A stretch of DNA of 12,515 nucleotides from Solirubrobacteraceae bacterium (GTDB lineage Bacteria > Actinomycetota > Thermoleophilia > Solirubrobacterales > Solirubrobacteraceae). The notes below the pieces were generated by a model. It was given only the letters and a program-made list of their open reading frames with translations. It was not told where the DNA came from and did not search any database. The stretch covers positions 1 to 12,515 of the forward strand of contig JADGIB010000078.1 of the NCBI GenBank assembly GCA_019683665.1. The letters run 5' to 3'. The translations under genes and the position numbers were made by a program. This document shows, piece by piece, positions 5,147 through 11,924 of the stretch (the first letter of the stretch is position 1; every line of letters starts with the position of its first letter).

Positions 5147-6076
5147 GTGACCGTGCACCCCGAGATCCGCCAGTTCCTGGACGCGGTGGCCGCGCTCGGC
5201 CGCCCGCCGCTGTCGGCGCTGTCGCCGCAGGAGGCGCGCGCGAGGATCAGCGCCGACAACGCGAACCTGCCGCCCGGCCCGCCGGTCGACGCGGTCGAGG
5301 ACCTGCGGATCCCGGTGCGCGACGGGGAGATCGGCGCCCGCCGCTACGCCCCCGACGGCGCGGACGTGCTCATCGTCTGGCTCCACGGCGGCGGCTGGGT
5401 CGTCGGCGACCTCGACACGCACGACGGGCTGTGCCGCCTGCTCGCGAACGCGGCCCGGGCGATCGTCGTCAGCGTCGACTATCGCCTCGCGCCCGAGCAC
5501 CCGTTCCCCGGGCCGGTCGACGACTGCTGGGACGCCGTCTGCTGGATCGCCGCCCACCACCCGGCGATGCCGCTCGTCGTCGGCGGCGACAGCGCCGGCG
5601 GCTGCCTCACCGCGGTCATGGCCCTGCGCGCCCGCGACGCCGGCGGCCCGCCGATCGCCCGCCAGCTGCTCGTCTACCCGGTCACCGACCTGGCGACCCG
5701 GCACCCGTCCTACGCCGAGTGCGGGGACGACCCCGACAGCTTCCTGTCGGCCGACGACATGACCTGGTTCGCCTCCCACTACCTCGCCGACCCGGCCCAG
5801 GCGTCCGACCCGGAGGCGTCGCCGCTGCTGGCGCCCGACCTCGCGAACCTGCCGCCGGCGAGCGTCGTCATCGCCGACCACGACCCGCTGCGCGACGAGG
5901 GGCTCGACTACGCGCGCCGCCTCGAGGACGCCGGGGTGCCGGTGGCGCTGCACCGCTTCCCCGACGCCATGCACGCGTTCGTCGGCTTCGCGACGCTCCT
6001 GCGCCGCGGCCGCGACGCGATCGACGCGCTCGCCGCCGACGTGCGCGCGACCGCCGGCCTGGCCCGCAGCGGCTGA
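5147..6076 (+). CDS. HSL-family alpha/beta hydrolase (esterase/lipase)
   Basis: This 309-residue protein is a complete Abhydrolase_3 (hormone-sensitive lipase, bacterial family IV) esterase. It has the oxyanion-hole motif H80-G-G-G-W, then S-V-D-Y-R-L-A-P-E-H (109-118), the nucleophile elbow G-D-S149-A-G-G, the acid in D246-P-L-R-D and the base in M-H276-A-F. Residues 1-50 form the usual helical cap. Such enzymes hydrolyse short-chain carboxylic esters in the cytosol; no signal peptide is seen. The GTG at 5147 is chosen because a strong Shine-Dalgarno (GGAGAGGAG, 5130-5138) precedes it by 8 bases and no plausible start lies just upstream. It sits 96 bases before coxS in the same direction, separated by a GC hairpin, so co-regulation with the cox operon is possible but not shown. 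The natural substrate is unknown. Confidence 0.92.
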   Translation: MTVHPEIRQFLDAVAALGRPPLSALSPQEARARISADNANLPPGPPVDAVEDLRIPVRDGEIGARRYAPDGADVLIVWLHGGGWVVGDLDTHDGLCRLLANAARAIVVSVDYRLAPEHPFPGPVDDCWDAVCWIAAHHPAMPLVVGGDSAGGCLTAVMALRARDAGGPPIARQLLVYPVTDLATRHPSYAECGDDPDSFLSADDMTWFASHYLADPAQASDPEASPLLAPDLANLPPASVVIADHDPLRDEGLDYARRLEDAGVPVALHRFPDAMHAFVGFATLLRRGRDAIDALAADVRATAGLARSG

Positions 6077-6083
6077 CCGGCGC

Positions 6084-6115
6084 CCGGCGCGCGCGCCGAG
6101 GGTTGCGCGCGCCGG
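6084..6115 (+). terminator. 11-bp GC hairpin between esterase and coxS
   Basis: CCGGCGCGCGC (6084-6094) is perfectly complementary to GCGCGCGCCGG (6105-6115), with a 10-base loop. It starts 8 bases after the esterase stop. There is no T-run, so it may be a terminator relying on the stem alone or on Rho. Its right arm contains a TTGCGC that could be the coxS -35 element, so an operator role is an alternative. Confidence 0.4.
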
Positions 6116-6131
6116 AGCGGCGTGGCAGTGT
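6103..6131 (+). promoter_or_regulatory. Candidate promoter of the cox operon
   Basis: TTGCGC (6103-6108) and CAGTGT (6126-6131) are separated by 17 bases and precede the coxS start by about 42 bases, consistent with an SD-containing leader. The -35 hexamer overlaps the right arm of the hairpin at 6084-6115. The match to consensus is moderate at best. Confidence 0.35.
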
Positions 6132-6172
6132 GCGACCCGGAGAGAGGTCGTCCCGCCAGCGAGGAGGGGAAC

Positions 6173-6724
6173 GTGAGCGAGGTCCCGGTACGGCTGTCCG
6201 TGAACGGGAGGACGCACGAGGTCGACGTCGAGCCGCGGCTGCTCCTCGTCCACCTGCTGCGCGACAGGCTCGGGCTGACCGGCACGCACGTCGGCTGCGA
6301 CACGACGAGCTGCGGCGCCTGCACCGTCCATCTCGACGGGGAGTCGGTGAAGAGCTGCACGGTCCTGGCGGTCCAGGCCGACGGCTGCGAGGTCACGACG
6401 ATCGAGGGGCTCGCCGACGGCGACGCGCTCCACCCGGTGCAGGAGGCCTTCTGGGAGGACCACGGCCTCCAGTGCGGCTTCTGCACGCCGGGGATGATCA
6501 TGCGCGCGGTCGACCTCCTGGCCCACGACCCGGACCCGACCGAGGAGGAGATCCGCCGCGGGCTGGAGGGCAACCTCTGCCGCTGCACGGGCTACCACAA
6601 CATCGTCCGCGCGGTGAAGGACGCCGCGCGCCACCCGCACGCCGGCCGCATCCCCGCCCCGGGCGTCTCCGCCGACGGCGCGGGCGCCGGCCGCGAGCTC
6701 GCGCAGGAGGGCCTGGGCGCATGA
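6173..6724 (+). CDS. coxS: Aerobic CO dehydrogenase-like small subunit, [2Fe-2S] protein
   Basis: This 183-residue protein is the iron-sulfur subunit of a xanthine oxidase-family molybdenum hydroxylase. It passes electrons from the Mo site to FAD. The N-terminal plant-type ferredoxin domain carries C42, C47, C50 and C62 (G-C-D-T-T-S-C-G-A-C). The C-terminal helical domain carries C101, C104, C136 and C138 (C-G-F-C-T-P-G, C-R-C-T-G-Y), so both clusters are complete. The tail from about residue 160 is an Ala/Gly-rich extension of about 20 residues. The GTG at 6173 is chosen over an in-frame GTG at 6122 because AGGAGG (6162-6167) lies 5 bases before it and the family N-terminus begins there. Its TGA overlaps the coxL ATG (ATGA), so the two are translationally coupled. 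Confidence in the family is very high; CO as substrate is not certain. Confidence 0.95.
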   Translation: MSEVPVRLSVNGRTHEVDVEPRLLLVHLLRDRLGLTGTHVGCDTTSCGACTVHLDGESVKSCTVLAVQADGCEVTTIEGLADGDALHPVQEAFWEDHGLQCGFCTPGMIMRAVDLLAHDPDPTEEEIRRGLEGNLCRCTGYHNIVRAVKDAARHPHAGRIPAPGVSADGAGAGRELAQEGLGA

Positions 6725-9084
6725 CCGCGATCGAGACCCCGCAGGCCGACGGCCGCCACGTCGGCCGCCCGCTGAAGCGCAAGGAGGACCCGCGCCTCAT
6801 CACCGGGCGCGCCACCTACGTCGACGACCTCAACCCGGTCGGGACGCTGTGGATGGCGTTCGTCCGCTCGCCCGAGGCGCACGCGACGATCACCTCGATC
6901 GACGCGAGCGCCGCGCTCGCCCGCGAGGACGTCGTCGCCGTCTACACCGCCGAGGACCTCGACCTCGCCGCCCCGCTGCCGATGGCGTGGGCGCCGCCCG
7001 GGATCGACCTCAACGTCCCCGAGCACTGGCCGCTGGCCCGCGGGCGCGTCGCCCACGTCGGCGACCCGGTCGCCGTCGTCATCGGCGAGGACCGCTACTC
7101 GGTCGTCGACGCCGCCGAGGACGTGATCGTCGAGTACGAGCCGCTCCCGGTCGTCACCGACCCCGAGGAGGCGCTGCGCGACGAGGTCCTCGTCCACCCG
7201 GACCTGCCGTCGAACACGGTCCACGAGTGGTCGCTGGGCGGCGGCGACCTCGAGGCCGGCTTCGCCGAGGCCGACGTCGTCATCGAGCGGCGGATCGTCA
7301 ACCACCGCACCGCCGGCGGCGCGATCGAGCCGCGCGCCGTGCTCGCCGAGGAGCGCGCCGGCCACCTGACGGTCTGGTCCTCGACCCAGATCCCGCACTT
7401 CCTGCGGCTGTTCTTGTCGATCATGCTCGACCTCAGCGAGGAGCGCGTCCGCGTCATCGCGCCCGAGGTCGGCGGCGGCTTCGGCAGCAAGCTGCAGATC
7501 TACGGCGAGGAGATCCTCGCCGCCTGGGCCGCGCGAAAGCTCGGCCGGCCGGTGAAGTGGTGCGAGACGCGCTCGGAGGCGATGATGGTCACCCACCACG
7601 GGCGCGACCAGATCGCCACGGTCCGCGTCGGCGCCAAGCGCGACGGCACGGTCACCGCGTTCCACGCGCGGATCCTGGCCGACCTCGGCGCGTACATGAT
7701 GCTGCTGACGCCGATGGTGCCGTCGCTCGGCGCCTTCGTCATGAGCGGCTGCTACCGCTTCCCGGCCGTCCAGACCGACATCGTCGGCGTCATGACGCAC
7801 AAGTTCGCCACCGACGCGATCCGCGGCGCGGGCCGCCCGGAGGCGACGCACATGATCGAGGTCGCGCTCGACCAGCTCGCCGTCGAGCTCGGGCTCGACC
7901 CGCTCGAGGTGCGCCGGCGCAACTTCATCCCCGCCGACGCCTTCCCGTACGAGACCGCGATCGGGATCACGTACGACTCCGGCAACTACCAGGGGACGCT
8001 CGACAAGCTCCTCGAGCACGTCGACGTCGAGGCGTTCCGGGCCGAGCAGGAGCGGCTGCGCGCCGAGGGCGTCCACCGCGGGATCGGGTTCTGCACGTAC
8101 ACCGAGATCTGCGGCCTGGCCCCGTCGCGAGCGGTCGGCCCGAGCGCGTTCGGCCTCCAGGGCGGCGGCTGGGAGTCGGCGCTCGTGCGCGTCCACCTGA
8201 CCGGCGCGGTCACCGTCTACACCGGCACCTCGCCGCACGGCCAGGGCCACGAGACCGGGTTCGCCCAGATCGTCGCCGACCGGCTCGGCACCGACCCGCA
8301 GCTCGTCGAGGTCATCCACGGCGACACGAGCCAGGGCCCCAACGGCCTGGACACGTACGGGTCGCGGTCGCTGGCCGTCGGCGGCGAGGCGATCGCCCGC
8401 GCGGCCGACAAGGTCGTCGCGCGCATCCGCCGGTTCGTCGCCCACAAGCTCGAGGCGGCGCCCGAGGACATCGAGCTGCGCGACGGGCGCTGGATCGTCC
8501 GCGGCTCCCCGGACAAGGGGTTCACGCTGCCCGAGGTCGCCGGCCTCGCCTACATCCCCGAGGACATCCCGCAGGACATGGAGCCGGGGCTGGAGGAGGT
8601 CGCCTTCTACGACCCGGGCAACTTCGTGTTCCCGTTCGGCGCCCACGCGGCGATCGTCGACGTCGATCCCGAGACCGGGAAGGTGACGCTCGTCCGCTAC
8701 GTCGCCGTCGACGACTGCGGGCCGGCGATCAACCCGCTGCTGATCGACGGGCAGGTCCACGGCGGCATCGTCCACGGGGTCGGGCAGGCGCTCTACGAGC
8801 AGGTCGTCTACGACGAGAGCGGCCAGCTCGTGACCGGCACGTTCGTCGACTACGCGCTGCCGACGGCGGCCGAGCTGCCGAGCTTCGAGACCGACCGCAC
8901 GGAGACCCCGTCGCCGGTCAACTCGCTCGGCGTCAAGGGCGTCGGCGAGGCGGGCACGATCGCGGCGAGCGCCGCGGTCGCCAACGCGGTCATGGACGCG
9001 CTGCGGCCGCTCGGCGTCACGTACCTCGACATGCCCTACACGCCGATGCGCGTGTGGAACGCGATCCAGGAGGCGGCGCGATGA
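6721..9084 (+). CDS. coxL: Aerobic CO dehydrogenase-like large subunit, molybdopterin-binding (form II-like)
   Basis: This 787-residue catalytic subunit has the normal length for CoxL and related Mo hydroxylases. The N-terminal domain opens V-G-R-P-L-K-R-K-E-D-P-R-L-I-T-G. The Mo-pterin region contains V-G-G-G-F-G-S-K (about residue 256), the active-site loop A366-I-R-G-A-G-R372, and G-V-G-E743-A-G with the conserved catalytic Glu. Form I CO dehydrogenases carry A-Y-x-C-S-F-R with the copper-binding Cys. Form II proteins carry A-Y-x-G-A-G-R. Here the loop is form II-like but with Ile in place of Tyr, and there is no active-site Cys. The substrate may be CO or another small carbonyl or heterocycle. 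The enzyme is cytosolic, as a (LMS)2 complex. An AGGAGG-like GGAGGG precedes the ATG, which overlaps the coxS stop. Confidence 0.93.
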   Translation: MTAIETPQADGRHVGRPLKRKEDPRLITGRATYVDDLNPVGTLWMAFVRSPEAHATITSIDASAALAREDVVAVYTAEDLDLAAPLPMAWAPPGIDLNVPEHWPLARGRVAHVGDPVAVVIGEDRYSVVDAAEDVIVEYEPLPVVTDPEEALRDEVLVHPDLPSNTVHEWSLGGGDLEAGFAEADVVIERRIVNHRTAGGAIEPRAVLAEERAGHLTVWSSTQIPHFLRLFLSIMLDLSEERVRVIAPEVGGGFGSKLQIYGEEILAAWAARKLGRPVKWCETRSEAMMVTHHGRDQIATVRVGAKRDGTVTAFHARILADLGAYMMLLTPMVPSLGAFVMSGCYRFPAVQTDIVGVMTHKFATDAIRGAGRPEATHMIEVALDQLAVELGLDPLEVRRRNFIPADAFPYETAIGITYDSGNYQGTLDKLLEHVDVEAFRAEQERLRAEGVHRGIGFCTYTEICGLAPSRAVGPSAFGLQGGGWESALVRVHLTGAVTVYTGTSPHGQGHETGFAQIVADRLGTDPQLVEVIHGDTSQGPNGLDTYGSRSLAVGGEAIARAADKVVARIRRFVAHKLEAAPEDIELRDGRWIVRGSPDKGFTLPEVAGLAYIPEDIPQDMEPGLEEVAFYDPGNFVFPFGAHAAIVDVDPETGKVTLVRYVAVDDCGPAINPLLIDGQVHGGIVHGVGQALYEQVVYDESGQLVTGTFVDYALPTAAELPSFETDRTETPSPVNSLGVKGVGEAGTIAASAAVANAVMDALRPLGVTYLDMPYTPMRVWNAIQEAAR

Positions 9085-9929
9085 TCCCCGCGCACTTCGA
9101 CTACGTCGCCCCGGCCTCGCTCGACGAGGCGCTGCGGGCGCTCGCCGACGGCGGCGAGGACGCCAAGCCGCTGGCCGGCGGCCACTCGCTGCTGCCGCTC
9201 ATGAAGATGCGCCTGGCCGTGCCGACGCTCCTCGTCGACCTGCGCCGGCTCGAGGGCCTGCGCGGGATCGAGCGCGAGAACGGCGACTGGCGGATCGGGC
9301 CGCTCACCCGCCACGCCGACCTGCAGCGGCGCGCCGACCTCGGCGTCGTCGCGCAGACCGCGGCGCTCATCGCCGACCAGCAGGTCCGCAACCGCGGGAC
9401 GATCGGCGGCTCGCTCGCCCACGGCGACCCGGCCTCCGACCTGCCGGCGGTGCTGGCCGCCACCGAGGGCCGGGTCACGATCCGCGACGCGGGCGGCGGG
9501 TCGCGGACGGTCGCCGCCGCCGACCTGTTCCAGGACTACCTGACGACCGCGGTCGGCCCCGGCGAGCTCATCACCGAGGTGCGGATCCCGGCGCTCGACG
9601 GGTGGGGCCACGCCTACGAGAAGTTCACCCGGCGGGCCGAGGACTGGGCGATGGTCGGCGTGTGCGCGCTCGTCAAGCGGGCACCCGACGGCTCCTGCGA
9701 GGACGTGCGCGTGGCGTTCACGAACATGGCGTCCACGCCGATCCGGGCCACCGCGGTCGAGCAGGCGCTGCGCGGCGGGCCGCTCGACGACGCGGCGATC
9801 GCCGCCGCGGCCGAGCACGCCGACGAGGGGACCGACCCGCCGGCCGACCTGAACGCGTCGGCCGACTACAAGCGCCACCTCGCCCGGGTCCTCACCCGGC
9901 GGGCGCTGCAGCGGGCGGCGGGGAGCTGA
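9081..9929 (+). CDS. coxM: Aerobic CO dehydrogenase-like medium subunit, FAD-binding
   Basis: This 282-residue FAD subunit of the Mo hydroxylase takes electrons from CoxS and passes them to a quinone or other acceptor. It has the two FAD-binding motifs of the family: A32-G-G-H-S-L-L-P near the N-terminus and T107-I-G-G-S-L-A-H-G-D-P-A-S-D120. The C-terminal CO_deh_flav_C domain (about 170-275) includes Y-E-K-F-T-R-R-A-E-D-W-A-M-V. Length matches CoxM (about 285). The start ATG overlaps the coxL stop (ATGA) and is preceded by AGGAGG. The S-L-M order seen here is that of form II clusters; form I clusters are usually M-S-L. No anomalies were seen. Confidence 0.94.
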   Translation: MIPAHFDYVAPASLDEALRALADGGEDAKPLAGGHSLLPLMKMRLAVPTLLVDLRRLEGLRGIERENGDWRIGPLTRHADLQRRADLGVVAQTAALIADQQVRNRGTIGGSLAHGDPASDLPAVLAATEGRVTIRDAGGGSRTVAAADLFQDYLTTAVGPGELITEVRIPALDGWGHAYEKFTRRAEDWAMVGVCALVKRAPDGSCEDVRVAFTNMASTPIRATAVEQALRGGPLDDAAIAAAAEHADEGTDPPADLNASADYKRHLARVLTRRALQRAAGS

Positions 9930-10780
9930 GCGGACCGCTGAGCGACGCGCTGCGCAGCCCCGACGCGGTCGGCGAGGCCCTCGCGGCGGAGGGCTACCTC
10001 GCCGACCGCCCGCTGCGCATCGCGCTCTTCCTCGCCGCCGACCTCGGCCAGCCGCTCCTGCTCGAGGGCGAGGCGGGGGTCGGCAAGACCGAGGTGGCCA
10101 AGGCGCTGGCCGCCGCGACCGGCGCGCGCCTCATCCGGCTGCAGTGCCACGAGGGGATCGACGTCCACCACGCGCTCTACGACTGGGACTACGCGCGCCA
10201 GCTGCTGGCGCTGCGCGCGGCCGAGGCCGGCATCGACGAGGGCGAGCTGTTCTCGCGGCGCTTCCTCCTGCGCCGCCCGCTGCTGGAGGCGCTCGAGCAC
10301 GACGGGCCGGTCGTCCTGCTCATCGACGAGATCGACCGCGCCGACGACGAGTTCGAGGCGTTCCTGCTCGAGCTGCTGTCGGACTTCCAGGTGACGATCC
10401 CGGAGCTGGGGACCGTGCGGGCCCGGCGCCGCCCGCTCGTCGTCCTCACCTCGAACCGCACCCGCGAGCTGCACGACGCGCTCAAGCGCCGCTGCCTCTA
10501 CCACTGGATCGACTACCCGACCCCCGAGCGCGAGGCGGAGATCCTGCGCGTCCGCGCCCCGGAGGTCGAGGAGGCGGTCGCCGCCCGCGTCTGCGAGGCG
10601 GTCGCGCGGCTGCGCGGCGCCGAGCTCTACAAGCTCCCGGGCGTGGGGGAGACGATCGCCTGGGCGCGGGCCCTGGCGGCGCTGCCCGGCGAGTCGCTGG
10701 AGGACACGCTCGGGGTGGCGCTGAAGGTGCGCGAGGACCTCGACCGCGTCCGCGCCGAGGGCGTGCTCGACGGTGTCTGA
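9926..10780 (+). CDS. coxD: MoxR-type AAA+ ATPase, CoxD-like maturation factor
   Basis: This AAA+ ATPase of about 284 residues belongs to the MoxR family. In the CO dehydrogenase system CoxD helps build the sulfurated, copper-containing Mo site in the apo-enzyme. From the proposed start it has Walker A G48-E-A-G-V-G-K54-T, Walker B V-V-L-L-I-D134-E135, sensor 1 L-T-S-N-R-T and the arginine stretch D-A-L-K-R-R-C. The N-terminus S-P-D-A-V-x-E-A-L-A-A-E-G-Y matches CoxD proteins. There is no ATG, GTG or TTG in frame between the coxM stop and Walker A. The nearest upstream ones (GTG 9661, 9602) lie deep inside coxM. A CTG at 9926 gives a CTGA overlap identical in layout to the ATGA junctions of its neighbours, so I take it as the start; CTG 9938 is the alternative. 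Confidence 0.88.
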   Translation: MSGPLSDALRSPDAVGEALAAEGYLADRPLRIALFLAADLGQPLLLEGEAGVGKTEVAKALAAATGARLIRLQCHEGIDVHHALYDWDYARQLLALRAAEAGIDEGELFSRRFLLRRPLLEALEHDGPVVLLIDEIDRADDEFEAFLLELLSDFQVTIPELGTVRARRRPLVVLTSNRTRELHDALKRRCLYHWIDYPTPEREAEILRVRAPEVEEAVAARVCEAVARLRGAELYKLPGVGETIAWARALAALPGESLEDTLGVALKVREDLDRVRAEGVLDGV

Positions 10781-11924
10781 GGCGGCCGCGACCGGGGTGC
10801 TCGGGCGCCTGGCCGCGCTCGGCGCCGAGCTGCGCGCCCGCGGGGTGCGGGTCGGCACCGGCGAGCTGGCCGTCGCCGCGCGGGCGCTGGCCCGCGTCGA
10901 CGCCGCCGACCGCGAGGCGGTGCGGCTCGCGCTGCGGCCGGTCCTCTGCTCGCGCCACGAGGACCTGGCCGCGTTCGACGCGGCGTTCGACGCGGTGTTC
11001 GGGCCGGGCGACGCCGCGGGCGGCGGGCCGCCGCCGCTGCCGCCCGGCCTGCAGGAGCTGCTGCCGACCGTGCCGGCGGGCAGCGCGCCGCCGCCGCGCG
11101 CCGGGGAGGGCGGCGAGGAGCCCGAGGTGCGCCCCGCCGCCTGGAGCGAGGTCGAGCTGCTGCGCGAGCGCGACGCCGCCGAGCTGACCGAGGCCGAGCT
11201 GGCCGCCGTCCACCGGCTCATCGTCCGCCTCGCCCGGCGCGGCCCGACCCGCCGCTCGCGGCGGCTGCGCCCGACGCACCGGCCCGGGCGGCGGCTCGAC
11301 CTGCCGGCGACGGTGCGCGCGTCGCTGCGCCACGGCGGCGAGCCCGTTCACCGGCGCTGGCGCGCCCCCGGCCGCGCGCCCCGGCCGGTCGTGCTCGTCG
11401 TCGACGTGTCCGGCTCGATGGCCCCGTACGCCGGGCTGCTGCTGCGCTACGCCCAGGCGCTCGTGACCGCGCGCCCGCGGGTGGAGGCGTTCGCGCTCGG
11501 GACCCGGCTGACGCGGGTCACGCGCGAGCTGCGCTCCAAGGACGTCGACGCCGCGCTCGACCGCGCGACGCGCGCCGCCGCCGCCCACGGCGGGGGGCCC
11601 CGCCTCGGCGACGGGATCGCCGAGCTGAACCGCCGCCACGGCCGGCGGATCGGGCGCGGCGCGGTCGTCGTCGTGCTGTCGGACGGCTGGGACCGCGGCG
11701 ACCCGCAGCGGCTCGGCGACGAGATGGCGCGGCTCGCGCGCACGGCGCACCGCGTCGTGTGGCTCAACCCGTTGAAGGCGCGCCCCGGCTACGAGCCGCT
11801 GGCGCGCGGCATGGCGGCGGCGCTGCCGCACGTCGACGTGTTCCTCGAGGGCCACTCGCTCGGCTCGCTCGAGGCGCTCGCCGACGTGCTGGAGGGCCCG
11901 ATGACGAGGGAGGTCAGGCGATGA
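10773..11924 (+). CDS. coxE: VWA-domain protein, CoxE-like maturation factor
   Basis: This 383-residue protein is the usual partner of the CoxD ATPase, forming a MoxR/VWA pair that activates the Mo hydroxylase. The C-terminal half is a VWA domain with the metal-binding D211-V-S-G-S215-M motif and a later L-S-D304-G-W-D-R-G-D. The N-terminal half (1-120) is helical, with the VWA-CoxE R-V-G-T-G-E start, followed by a Pro/Gly-rich linker (about 85-115) and a basic stretch (about 175-200). The GTG at 10773 overlaps the coxD stop by 8 bases. The last bases overlap the coxG ATG (ATGA). It is expected to be cytosolic or peripheral to the membrane. Assignment is firm from domain and position. Confidence 0.93.
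   Translation: MSEAAATGVLGRLAALGAELRARGVRVGTGELAVAARALARVDAADREAVRLALRPVLCSRHEDLAAFDAAFDAVFGPGDAAGGGPPPLPPGLQELLPTVPAGSAPPPRAGEGGEEPEVRPAAWSEVELLRERDAAELTEAELAAVHRLIVRLARRGPTRRSRRLRPTHRPGRRLDLPATVRASLRHGGEPVHRRWRAPGRAPRPVVLVVDVSGSMAPYAGLLLRYAQALVTARPRVEAFALGTRLTRVTRELRSKDVDAALDRATRAAAAHGGGPRLGDGIAELNRRHGRRIGRGAVVVVLSDGWDRGDPQRLGDEMARLARTAHRVVWLNPLKARPGYEPLARGMAAALPHVDVFLEGHSLGSLEALADVLEGPMTREVRR

Noticed and set aside
6122..6172. Upstream GTG (6122) as an earlier start of coxS
   Set aside because: It has no Shine-Dalgarno, would add 17 residues absent from the family and overlaps the probable -10 region. GTG 6173 has AGGAGG at the right spacing.
4547..6640. Long minus-strand open frame opposite both hydrolases and coxS
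   Set aside because: The plus-strand genes have complete catalytic motifs and Shine-Dalgarno or promoter signals; the minus frame shows none.
6592..8775. Minus-strand open frame of about 727 codons opposite coxL
   Set aside because: It is Asp/Val/Arg-rich and mirrors the GC-periodic codons of coxL, with no recognisable domain.
9602..9925. Upstream extension of coxD to GTG 9602 or 9661
   Set aside because: It would overlap coxM by about 270-330 bases and add about 90-108 Arg/Gly-rich residues unlike any MoxR protein.
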